A stretch of 64,000 nucleotides of DNA from Tricholoma matsutake. Its lineage: Eukaryota > Basidiomycota > Agaricomycetes > Agaricales > Tricholomataceae. The position numbers were made by a program, and so were the translations under genes. Location of the stretch: contig AP026541.1 in the NCBI GenBank assembly GCA_026075535.2, positions 8,804,001 through 8,868,000 of the forward strand, given 5' to 3'. This document shows positions 8,843 through 20,200 of the stretch, one piece after another. Below the pieces are notes generated by a model. The model saw nothing but the letters and a program-made list of their open reading frames with translations. It had not been told where the DNA came from and did no database searches. Numbering within the stretch: the first letter of the stretch is position 1; each line of letters starts with the position of its first letter.

Positions 8843-11800
8843 ATGCCGAAAACGTCTTTACCGCATACAAGTATCGACAATACGGGTCGTTCCTCTCGAA
8901 ATATGTCAGATTCCAGGTCAATTCACGCCTCTCAGTCATTCTTTGCCTCGGGGCAGGCAAATTCGCGTCCATTTCTCAATATGCTCAATCCGATGAGCAG
9001 AGCTCACCGTGGATACACTCAAGCCAACCAATCGTTGCTTGAAGAAGACGAGAACAGAAGCAGTGAGGACGAAGAGGACGTAGAAGCAGGCCGCAGTCGA
9101 AGCACTGTCTTCCACAGTGGCGCTGCTCAGGATATACCACTCACGGCCTCGAGAACGAATGCACAACGACAAGTCTCATGGGATGCAGACCCTTCGGATG
9201 TGAATGTCCTACGCCCGAATATTCGCCAAGAAGATAAGATACATGAGCAGGACTCGTCAGATGATGAGGTTCCGCAAAGCCTGATGATCGAGGCAGCCTC
9301 ACGGAAGCCTGCTCCTTCCAAGGGAAAAGGGAAATCCTCTAATTTTGTGTATGATAGAGGAAGGAGTCAACCGCTACATTCTGTTTCTGGAAGAAAGCTA
9401 CCACCCATTCTACCGACGGTTGCCGGCCAGGACCTTCCGTCCTCTGTTTCGATTCCTCCAAGACCCTCAGAAGTTAGCGCTGATGCAGACGGTGAAGTAA
9501 CCCCGCGGAATTCAAGTCCTGGTACAGGATTCAGCGAACCATCATTAGACTATAAACGTCAATCTACACAAATGCGTGGCTTGGACGATTACGAGAAAGC
9601 GCTGTGGAATTGGGTGAACGTGTACAATCTCGATGCTTTCTTGCAGGAGGTTTATTACTATTATGAAGGCAAAGGAATATACAGCATTGCGTTGTCAAGA
9701 GGGCTGAACCTGCTGTTTGTGAAGTCTCTCATATCACTCAAAGCATCCAATTTTGACTTCTTTTGCAGCACGGTTGGATTCGTCATCGGATTCTCGACGT
9801 TTTTGCTTGGCTGCATTGACTACTCTCGTCTTCGACGTGAAAATGCCACACAACTTTCACATGTCGTCATTGATCATTGCGTGTCGAGGTAAATCTGCAT
9901 CATCTAAACAAGAGCAAGATTAACCAGGGTCTCCAGGTTTTCAGGATTTACACTCCTATTTTTTATCCTCTTTACTGCTTTCTACATGTGGCAAATCGTC
10001 TCGTTCGTGTTGGGAGTTCTACGATTGGTGGATATGTACAACTTTTACACACATCTTCTGATGATACCAGATGTCAGTCTGCGTTCGTCTATGGTACTCG
10101 CTTTCTGACGCCCTCATAACTAGGCTGATATTCAAACAATCTCATGGCCGGAAATTGTCCGACGCATTGGTTCAATTCGGGAAGAGAATCCAATTACTGC
10201 CATCTCTTCAAAAAGTGCACGTAACACCAATGATACAACAACAGCTAAACTCGATGCGCATGATATCGCAAACAGAATAATGCGGCAGGAGAATTATCTA
10301 ATCGCCCTATTTAATAAAGATTTGCTCGACTTGCGCGTACCGTTGCCTCAAATACTCAAACGCTTCGTGGCACAGGAGGAAGGGAAAGGCAAGATGTTGA
10401 CACAGGCGCTGGAATGGAATCTGAGGTTCTGTCTCATGGAATATCTCTTTGACAAGCACGGGAGAGTGAGGAAGGTATTCCTGAAGTCCAAAAACCGAGT
10501 GGCACTAATCGAAGGGTAGGTATATAACTATCCTGTCACCACCCATCTGACAGATATTGCATTTCCTTGAATAGGCTTAAACGACGTTTCATCTTTATGG
10601 GGATTTTGAATGCCATTTTTGCGCCTTTCATTGTTCTGTACCTCCTCATGTATTCGTTTTTTCGATACTTTGAGGTCCGTTTCTTTATCCAGGGACGCAT
10701 TTTTTGCCTGGCTAACTTCCTGTTTAGGAATATCATAAAGACCCATCGTCTATCGGTGGCCGTCGTTACACATCTTTTGCAAGATGGAAATTCAGGGAGT
10801 TCAATGAACTTTCTCACCTCTTTATTAGGCGGCTCGACGAAAGCTATCCCTTCGCAAGCATGTACATTGGTCAATTTCCGAACGAGAAGATAGCTGTAAT
10901 CATGCGGTACGTTATCGAACGAATGCAATGCAGTTTCTTTCAAACACAAATGCCATAGATTCGTTGCCTTCGTTGCAGGGTCTTTCGCTGCAGTTCTTCT
11001 TCTTGCAACAGTCATAGACCCTGATGTCTTCTTTCACTTTGAGATATCACCACATCGCACAGTAGCCTTCTATCTTGGGATCTTTGGTGCAATTCTCACC
11101 GCTGCAAGAGGCATGATACCTGAGGACAACAGGGTATTCGATCCAGAACTATTGATGACGGAGGTCATAGCGTATACACACTATATGCCCGATGAGTGGA
11201 AAGACCAACTCCATAGCAAGAAGGTACCCATTGACACCATGAATGGAAGTTCCTTCTGATACGACTTTTGTGACAGGTTCATGAGCGATTTGGGGAGCTG
11301 TTTGCGATGAAAATCCTGATCTTTTTCCAAGAACTGTTATCCGTGGTATTAACACCGTTTGTGTTGTGGTTCTCTCTGCCACCGTGTGCACCAGCGATCA
11401 TAGACTTCTTTCGTGAATTCTCAGTTCATGTGGATGGGCGTGGCTATGTTTGCAGCTTCGCGGAGTTTAACTTTGAGAGGCACGGAAATGTCAAGGTGTG
11501 CAATGCACTCCTACTTTTGGCATTTTTTCTGATTTTATATGATAGTTCGGTGCGCCCACAAGGACTCACGACAAGAAAATGATGTCCAATCAAGGCAAAA
11601 TGGAGAAGAGCTTCCTGAATTTCAAGGTCACCACGAACTTTCACAACCTTTTCATGATTTCTCAATAAATCTTTGCAGGCAGCGAATCCAGACTGGAATC
11701 CAACAGATCCTTCAGGTTCCCTCTACCTCAACAGGTTGGCCGAATTAAACATAGCTCATCCGCATGTCCTTGGTCGCCGAAGACACCCTGCTGGTCCAGA

Positions 11801-12272
11801 TGGAACGGTACACTTCGCGGGTGAACCCAAGGCTGAACGCTCCATCGCAGACAAGGCTCAGATATATGATAATGCGTTACGACAAAGTCAGCATGCAGCC
11901 TCATCACGAAGGAGAGTTTCAGGAGGGGGAAATGTTCTAGGCTTGTCGGCATTGGGCCCAGGACCTTCAAGCTCCTCTATATTTGGTGGTATGTCCATTG
12001 CACAGACGGCTGTTCTTGGAGACTCTCAGGGCAGCGTGCTTCCTGCTAAAACGGGTCGTACATTGGGAGTGGAATCAGGTATGCCGCCTGAGGATCTGGA
12101 ACCGGATGGGGGTGTGGGCAGTGGCTTGGGTGAATCATATGTTGACGGAGCGAAGCACACGAGACCATTCGACGGTGAGGAGGAAGATGAGGATGGACTT
12201 CGGGATGGTGGTGTTTTGAGTTTGCTGGCCCAGATTTATGGACGGAGAGAGGGCGCTCCTGGGGTGTTATGA
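8843..12272 (+). CDS. ATG9: Autophagy-related protein 9
   Basis: ATG9 is the transmembrane lipid scramblase that seeds the phagophore, moving in small Golgi-derived vesicles and working with Atg2. I assign ten exons: 8843-9714, 9769-9888, 9937-10072, 10124-10515, 10575-10674, 10728-10906, 10959-11223, 11277-11495, 11546-11626 and 11679-12272. All phases close and give 985 residues. The N-terminal 240 residues are disordered and Ser/Asp-rich. The conserved core starts at YEKALWNWVNVYNLDAFLQE and continues through the FSGFTLLFFILFTAFYMWQ membrane segment, EGLKRRFIFMGILNAIFAPF, FVAGSFAAVLLLATVIDPD and the FFQELLSVVLTPFVLW segment. The C-terminus is a Gly/Ser-rich acidic tail. The ATG at 8903 (MSDSRSIH) is an alternative start. 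The gene is convergent with the EH-domain gene. Confidence 0.95.
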
Positions 12273-12495
12273 TATATAACCATTGTTGTACTTAGATGAT
12301 ACCATAATCGTATGAGTGCTGGACCATATTATTCATTCACTGATCCTTTGTCTTCTGAATATCAATACGAATACTGCAACCCTGAAAGTGCAAACCCCCA
12401 TGGAATGAATATTGGAGTGAGGGCTACGATGTAGCACGTCGGTAGCAATTATCCTACATACAGCAGAGAGCATGGATACATAGCGTAAAGACAAA

Positions 12496-14196
12496 TCATC
12501 GAAGAATAGGTTTGGGTTTGTGAGACGCCAATTTGTGACCGCTTCTCCCATGAAGTGAACCTAAGCTTGACGCACTCGCAGATTTCACAGCATGCATTCG
12601 AGCACGTCTGAGCTCTTCGTCGATCCGCCACATCCCAATAACGAACGCATCCCTGTCTAGTGACCCTACTTTGCTGGGGTCGCATTCGTTCCTGTCACAA
12701 GAAAAGAGATGGGACGCTTGATTAGAGCCATGACCATGACATCGGATGAAAGCTCACCAGATCTCAGTCAACTTCTCTCGATCCAACCTCGACTTAACCC
12801 ATATGGTCCTTATGAAGCATCCCTCTAGCCTATCTAGACTCCCTACTGCCTCATCAATCGTCTCTTCATCGTCCTTGTGAGATACGGACACATTCGCACC
12901 GTGTTCACCCGTAATTAAATCCACCGACAGACCTCTCCACCCGGCAGCCCGCCTCGCCCCTCTAGCCTCGGATGGACTCAACAGTGCTGGCCTCTCCTTC
13001 TCCTTCTGTTTCTCCGCCCTTCGCCGTTGCACGATGTTTGCATTGAATATCAACTCGTACCGCTGGCGCGCTGCGGGCGGAACGGGGGTTGGACGCTTGG
13101 TTTTCGCATGCAAAGAAGTAAGTGACCGTGGGTGGTCAAGTTTGGAATAAGTTGAACTCGTGCTGTGAGACGTGGCAGTGCTTTGTATAGAGGAGCGATC
13201 GGAAGAGCGTGATGGCGGAGGCGGGGGGGGCGGTCGTCGTTTGGCGATTGCAGTAGATGAAATACCCGGGGAAGAGATCGGTGGTCGGAGTAGATAAGAT
13301 GCGGAATTGGATGCTTGGTGGTGTAGTGTTAGCGGTGGGGTTTTCATGGAATGTTTCGGTGTGGTGGACGACGACGACGATGCTGGACGTTGTGGGAGCT
13401 TTGGTGGAACACGCGCTGCCATGGCTTTTTCCCAGTCGCGGGTAATCATTCGCTCTGTGTTGGGACTAGCTAGCGATGAAATAGAAACCTCTTCATAAGA
13501 CTCCCCCAAACTAATCGAGTCCGCTTCACTGGTGTCTCTCTTCGTAGAGAACTCGCAGTCACGAGGCTGGTCTACGGGGTAAGTGGCAACGAAATTGGCC
13601 ATAGAACCCGGAGTACTTGGATCTGTGTCGGATGAGAGAGATACTGAATGGAAAGAAGATATGGAGGAAGCTGGCGCATGTCCTGAGACTGAGATATTTC
13701 TGGGACGAGAGGGGTCAACCTTAAGTGGAGGATATGTATGTACAGAACCAGGAGGGTGTGGTGGATGGAGTGATGCTCTGTCATTGTTAGACGTCAAGGT
13801 CGCAGAAGACGCGTCAGATTTGAGGGAATGAAATGAAGGTTTCCGTGGTGGAAGAGGGGGTACCTTTGTGCCGAATGAAGTTGGTTTGGGTTTGGGTGAT
13901 GTTTCTAGATTGATCAGAGGAGAAACGAGAGGTTTCGTATCTGCAGCCCATTGCGTATGGCCATTAGCACTACCGTTCGTGTGTGGAGAGGGGCCATCAT
14001 CGACAATCCAGTCTTTGAGGTCGATGAAGGAAGTTTTATGGCCTAGATTTGGAGGAGAAGGAGAAGGAGAATATGGTTTTCGAGAAGTTTCAAGCTTGAA
14101 CTGGGATTTTCTTGGTATTGAGGAGGAGGAGGAAGGGGTGGTAGCACCAAGAGACTCGAAAGTTGAGATTCTAGATTGCAGGGCAGCTGATGGCAT
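12496..14196 (-). CDS. EH-domain protein, Irs4/Tax4-like
   Basis: There are two exons, 14196-12758 and 12691-12496, with a 66 nt intron. The phases close and give 544 residues. The first 400 residues are low-complexity, with polyproline and Ser/Thr runs (PPPPPPSRSS, PPLPPRKPS) that could bind SH3 domains. The C-terminal 100 residues carry a conserved fold: IWVKSRLDREKLTEIWNECD, then GSLDRDAFVIGMWRIDEELR. This is the pattern of an EH (Eps15 homology) domain with an EF-hand-like loop, as in yeast Irs4/Tax4, which regulate phosphoinositide phosphatase Inp51 and cell-wall signalling. The assignment to that subfamily is by general resemblance. The start MPSAALQSRISTFESLG is 25 bp from the divergent start of ECM15. 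Confidence 0.75.
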
Positions 14197-14221
14197 GGAG
14201 GTCTTGGTCAGGAAAGTTCCA

Positions 14222-14758
14222 ATGTCAGATCTATACGCAGTCGCAGGTAACCAACTACTACAATTCTCTAATCCTTTCCAATTATCTCTTTCTAGACTTT
14301 TGTCTCATACCAATAGGCACAGGAGACCCTTCTGTCGCGGAACATGTCGCTGAGTGCCAGAGGGTTCTGGAAAAATCGGGCTTGAAATACAAGGTGCACG
14401 CCTAACTAGCTACTATTTTTCACGACTAACTCTGTATCCAAAGTTGCAGTAAGTTCTTCTGCAATCAGTATGCGCTTACATCGTTTATTACAAGTATTCA
14501 GTGGCTACGGAACGAACCTCGGCGAGTCTTCCTCTCGAGATTATCTCACACTCCCCTTATCGACCACCAGAAGGACCATGGTCTCAAGTCTCTCAGGCCA
14601 TTCATGATTGTCATGCCGCTGTCCATGCCAAAGGCCCCCCTCGCATCGCTACTGACATCCGTATCGGCACTCGCATCGACCGACACATTGCCTCAGGAGA
14701 AGGTAACGATCACAAGGTCAAACGAGTGGAGGAAATATTAGCAAAAGATCAGAAATAA
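14222..14758 (+). CDS. ECM15: UPF0045 / thiamine-binding-like protein (Ecm15 family)
   Basis: This is a small cytosolic protein of the MTH1187/YkoF-like ferredoxin-fold family. Bacterial relatives bind thiamine, and the yeast role in cell-wall biogenesis is only loosely defined. The model needs five exons: 14222-14246, 14296-14393, 14444-14448, 14502-14521 and 14571-14758, giving 111 residues, close to the 104 of yeast Ecm15. Conserved blocks are DFCLIPIGTGDPSVAEHV, HGYGTNLEGPWSQV and IATDIRIGTR. Two joins are unusual. One is a 5 nt microexon (TTGCA) required to restore the YKxHGYG motif. The other is a 49 nt intron with a GC donor (GCGAGT) required to restore NLEGPW. Both are inferred from family conservation and exact phase. 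Confidence 0.85.
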
Positions 14759-14864
14759 AAGTCGTCCTTCGTCGAATAGCATAATTCTGTGGTACAGTTT
14801 TGTTATATCTTTCTAACAAAATGACGATGTGATCCAGAATTTCCGTTCCACATAAATGCATAAA

Positions 14865-17800
14865 TCACACAATTGGACTTCCCTCCCTGGATTTTATCTC
14901 CCATTCCTCCAGTAGGACCTCTCCAAGAGCCTTCCCTAAAGCCAGAGCAAGCGGGACTGGTACCGCGTTTCCGATCTGCCGTATTTGCTATAGATGCAAG
15001 CAATGAAGATCAGGCCGAGATACGCATATACACATTAGACTCACGTTGTCAACTACACGCTGGGGTGTGCCATCCACCGATTTGAACACATAGTAGTCGG
15101 GGAATCCTTGAGCACGAGCACATTCACGAACGCTCACAATGCGCTTTTGCTGGAACGGTTCAAGTTATCATGGTTGCACTGTAAATGAAGTTCTTATGAA
15201 CGTACGGAAGGGTGAAGTAACCACGAATGTTTTATATTGGGAGCAACAAGCGTCATCGCACACTTGAAGTGGCCGTTGCCATCCATTCGACCATAGAACG
15301 CTAGAAAGAAGATGATGTTTAGACTGATGGGAAGGAGTGCAATTTCAGTGTTTCTTACATTTTTTCTCCTGCCTACCGCCAGGTTTTGCGTGATTCGGCC
15401 GTAACGAGAGTGGAAGATCTGCGTGACAGTAAACATATAGGGAGGGCTGAACAATGGATACCGCAGAACGCACCATGGTGATCCGCCAGGGGTCTCAAGG
15501 GTACTGTCACCGTTCTATGTGCAAGCACAATGAGGCTCGTAGAATTTGGTAGAAAACGGACTCACGCTTCAACAAGTTTTGGACCAAACCTTTTGGTATA
15601 ATGCCCTTGCAAGTCGTTGTCGTCCATTCCTTGTCGAATCCAACGTTGATAGCGATTTGTAGGTTCGCTTCTATACGGTATGCCAGAAGGAAACCCGGGG
15701 AGATCTCTTTCCTCACTACGGGATCCATGGACTGCGTCCATCTGGGCAATTCCCCGGTTTCGACGATTGGAAACTTCACGTTTGTCTCGTGGTTTTTCTG
15801 GTATTGTTTGATGGGGATTTTTCCTACGGGACTCATCACGATGACAGATAACATGAACTACCCTGATACATACCAATCAAATGCAGGCTAGTGCAGTGTC
15901 CAACATGAGCATCATACACAATTTCAGGGATATATCAGACGAACCAAGTCTCCAATGGCCTCATTCACGGTAATCGGCTTAAAGGGCGCACACTGGTGGT
16001 AATTACCCGGGATGAGGCTTCGGGTCATCGGTTCCATAAATCCACCAGTCGGGAGGGAAATCCGGTGCATGCCTCGCGGAAAAGCATATACTGGGACAGG
16101 AAATTGAGGGATCTTAAGGCCCCGCTTTGCTCCCCAGAAAATGACGCGACCTCGGCCTTGCGGGGCTCCATATTGACCTGCTTGCAGGACTTTATGACGA
16201 ACTTGGTAGCTGAAGGCAGAATTTGATCACTATTCGCACGACGGAACATATTTTACGTACCCCAAAGCAATGAGGGCACGCATGATCAATTTGACGATAC
16301 CGCTTTTGATACCTCCTTCAAGGCTCCGCCCATCCTTCGCTGTTCTACTCATGAGTGGATGGTCTAATAATCCTTTCACGTTCTCCAGTAGGAAATAGTC
16401 GCAATTGTAATGCTCGAGGTAACTGAGCATGTTTACGGGTAATGTAGACCTGCAGTGGAATACAAGTGAATATGGAAGGTGTATTCTGATATATTCATTA
16501 CCTGATATCATCAGCACGCTATAAGAAACACAGTCAAATGTGTGACAAAAGAAACAAGACCTTGTATGCTTACTGGATTGTGGTTGGCACGGCTGAATGA
16601 TTGGCATGGAGGCCCTTGATTTGTTAACAGCTCTCGATTAGTCTGTTACTCTGAGGGGGCAGAAAGATATCTTACCTCCAAATATAATATCTACCTCACC
16701 CTTTGCAGGCATGGGCTGGCAAAATGTCTTGCCATCATTTGACCGGAGGCGTTCAGGTCGTTTCTTCTCATGAGTATGAATGGCATGTTGGAGGAGGAGA
16801 CTGGAATCCTGGCAATAAACTATGGTATTGGGGTGGTTGGTTCTATTCATTCAGTTAGTTGAGAAAACATCATGTATATGTGGAATTTTTACTGGTAAGT
16901 CAGAGCTGCAGATGGGGAAAATTCCACAGCATACCTGGTCTCTACAAAACCAGACATGTTCATGCCAGTCCCAAGTCCCCCAGCACCTAGCATATAATAA
17001 TTGGGCTTAGAACAAACCAAAATAACAAGTGTGCTCACCACTGAACAGTTCAAGGCCACGTAACGGTTCATTGTTGTCCTTCAACATCTTTGCATGCTGC
17101 AATTTTTTGATTCGCTCATCAAAGCATGCTTGGCAGCACTTCAGGGAGCTCTTATTCATAGGAACAAGTAACCCTTCCCCATTACATTCCTGATTAACAT
17201 AAAAATTATCAGGATGCTGTACCCAATCCTCTATGGCATCTGGATCAGTCAAGTGCTGAACATAGCACTGCCCATCAATCCGGTCAAAATATATTTCTTC
17301 TAGCTTGTTGTGTAGGTACAATTGACACTGAAGAAGATTATTCAGATAATCCTAAACATGAAGATGAGTCACTCTACCTCATCTGAGATCAATGGTGATG
17401 AACCATTACCCATAAACTTCTGTCTCTGGACAAAGTCATCGTATCGACCAAAAAAGCAAACAGACACTGAAGGATCAGTAGGAACACCCTTGATCTTCAT
17501 GATCTGTGCCACCTCCAGAACTCCATAATTCTCAGGAGGTCGAATATAGATGAAATCACCAACATGATACTTCAGGCCATATTGTGTAAAGCCATTGGGA
17601 ATGTGTTGCAGTAACTGGCAATTCTCATCTTGAAGTTTAATTGCACAAGAAACACATGGCATATGTGATGGCAAGGATTTGAGAAGAGCCTTCACCCCAT
17701 TACTGGTGGGAAGGTTAGTGAAATCTGTGTTCTCATCACTCCAAACCAAGCTGCATACAGATTGGGTTATAGCAGTGCATGTACAAAGTTGCACAATACA

Positions 17801-20097
17801 TACCTGCAGTGGAAGTCATTTGCATCAGGTCGATGATCATCCAGGATTTCTTCATCCTCGGGACTCATCATTCTAATATTGCACTTCTTGAATATGCTTG
17901 CTGTTGGATTATCCTCACACTTGTTCATGAGGAATAATGATTTGGAATGGGCAGTCTCTTGTAAGATTGTCTTTGACCCATGACTGTACCATTGTCCATG
18001 GAACATCTTCACTTTCTTGCCTTTCTTGTCTTCTTGTTCAAAGAAGTAGCATATGCGGCAAAACCTGGTCATTGTCAGGCATAATGCAGAGTTGAAGTGA
18101 GAAGTAAAATACAACATACCACAAGCGATTAGCATACATGTTCACAGATTGTGATGCATCAGATTGTGCATTTCGAGCTCTGATCATGTCCTCATCATCA
18201 CCTGGATTGACCATCACATCCTCACCAACCTGCAAACATTGACAAGGAGTCAGACAAAGCCTGACCTCACCCTGAAAATTGGAATTACCCAATATGTCAC
18301 ACCATCCATGGTGACGCTGGAATAATACCCTAGCTCATCTTCAATGCCCCATGCCATACTCTTTGGATCAGAATGGTGCGCCCAGATATTATTGATCTCA
18401 GCAGCTACATGTCCATCCACATTGTCAAAAGCTGGGGATCCTGCTATGACAAGCGGGCGTTTGAAGAGGTCACTAGCAATGTGAGCCAGAACAGGAGTTA
18501 CAACAGTGGAGTTCCGATGCTTGAGAACCTCTTTTTCTTTGTTTGCAATCTGCTTGTACCTTGATATTGTAGTTTGTAATTTAGCTTTTCCCTTCCCTTT
18601 CCGCGGAGAATGATCAAAGACATCTAAGTCAATGTTGGTGGGGCCAAATATGGTTTTGATACAAGGAACACGGCTGATTCGAATACTGCTTTGCTCGCAA
18701 AGTTCAGGAAGTGTGGAGATTATATATGCACTCTAAATTACAACACTTCAACACTAATTGAGATGGAGCATATTAAGACGTACGACGGTATCAGACTCCA
18801 AATCTTCCCGTGCAAGCTCACGGCCGAGAAAATCGTAGGTGATGAGATTCTCGTCAGTTTCCCTATGCAGAGAATCAACGAATTGGTCGTAAGTTATCCG
18901 TGGTTCCTTAAGTGACGTTGTCACAAGGAGGTGGAGCAGTCGATGTTGAATGTAAAACGAAGTGAAGAAGGGCTTATAAGCAGCCGATGGGGAATCAAGA
19001 ATATACCAAGAAAACCTGGTACGAATATAAATTTTGCTGTGTATGAAAACATTTTTGCGATCAGAGTCTTCCTTCTTAAGCGTATAGATACACAAGTGAT
19101 AAGGGTTCACGAACCTATCTAATGATTTTGAAACGTTAGAATAATGATGAATGTCAAATTCGAGCAGCTTCGAGAGTTTTACTCTCTCGGAAAGATTTGA
19201 GTGGACCACATTGTCGTCTGAGTCTGAGTCATCGTCATCTTCTTCATCAATATCGTCGATCCATGGTTTCACAAATCCTGATGCGCCAAAAGATCTGTCG
19301 ACATATTTCAAAGACATCAGTTCACCGACGGGAACCGCCACGTTCGTAGACATGTCGTATATCACGAAGTCTTGCAACAGTCGAACTGGCACGTCATCTT
19401 GGCTGCTATCGGATTCGGTGACCGTGGAATCATTCAGTGATGTCTCTCCCGGGATGACAAGGTCTTCATCCTCTAGAAGTTCATCGTCCATTAACTCGTA
19501 CACCAATGCACCTGGAAAGGAAATTGTAACAACACATGGAACCAATATGCAAACCTGCTCACCTTGTGAGTCAACGGGAGAGCACACCCTCTGAACTTCG
19601 ACATGAACGTGTGAACCGGAGGGATTGATAGGGGTTGGTTTTGACGCTTGTGACCGAATGAGATGATAGGGTATCACGACCTCGCGCATTAAATCGATGA
19701 CAGAATCGTCCATGGCAAAGTCCGAGACAGTTGGGGAAATGGGACGTCCATTAACAGCAACCTGTCGGCTGTAATTAATGGTAAGTATTAAAAGGCGCTT
19801 AGGAACTTACATCTAGGCCAAAATCAGATACAGTTGGAGAGTGAGGAGGACACAGTAGACTCGTCGAAGGCTAGGCGACACCTCAATATCGTCACGAAGA
19901 TATCTAAGTTAGTAAAGACTTACACTTCGCGTTATGTCTCTGCCAACCGCCTCGCCTTTCTGTTTTCGTTTTTTTCGAGGGGTAATAACTGAACTTGAAA
20001 GGGCCGTGTCTGACAATTGCAGGCTCGAGTCAGAAATCTGCCGCTTTTTGGGGGGCCTTGTAGCAATTTCTACGTAGGGAAGTAGTCGCGGAGCCAT
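14865..20097 (-). CDS. DNMT1: DNMT1-type DNA (cytosine-5)-methyltransferase
   Basis: This is a nuclear maintenance methyltransferase that copies CpG methylation after replication. It is multi-exon on the minus strand. The start MAPRLLPYV at 20097 precedes a basic nuclear-localisation stretch (TPRKKRKQKG). A replication-foci-targeting (RFTS) domain follows at about 18.75-19.3 kb (IRTRFSWYILDSPSAAYKPF). Two BAH domains come next: BAH1 around VTYWVGEDVMVNPGDDED, and BAH2 around YHVGDFIYIRPPENYGVL. The catalytic domain has motif I LRGLELFSG with GAGGLGTGM across an intron, motif IV PPCQSFS (nucleophile Cys near 16.61 kb), motif VI LLENVKGLL, motif VIII QYGAPQGRGR, motif IX RECARAQGFPD and motif X RQIGNAVPVPLALALG. 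The stop is at 14865-14867. All catalytic motifs look intact, and no CXXC finger was seen. The promoter is shared with MCM7. Confidence 0.95.
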
Positions 20098-20200
20098 TCG
20101 TACTTTCAGCCGTCGGTGGGTTTGGAGAAGGACGAAAGTTAGAACGTCGAAGCTTCAAAGCTTCAAACCCCGACAACCACAACGATCGTCTCGTTCCACG
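20098..20200. promoter_or_regulatory. Shared bidirectional promoter of DNMT1 and MCM7
   Basis: Only 103 bp separates the start codon of DNMT1 on the minus strand from that of MCM7 on the plus strand. No TATA box is visible. It contains repeated AAGCTTCAAA units near 20150-20165 and an ACGATCG block. Any core promoter must serve both genes or lie inside their coding exons. I do not see a clear MluI cell-cycle box (ACGCGT) in this interval. Confidence 0.6.

Noticed and set aside
13257..14353. Plus-strand ORFs over the EH-domain gene (13583-13831, 13868-14353)
   Set aside because: They are antisense to a well-supported minus-strand gene rich in Ser/Pro codons, which produces long open antisense frames by composition.
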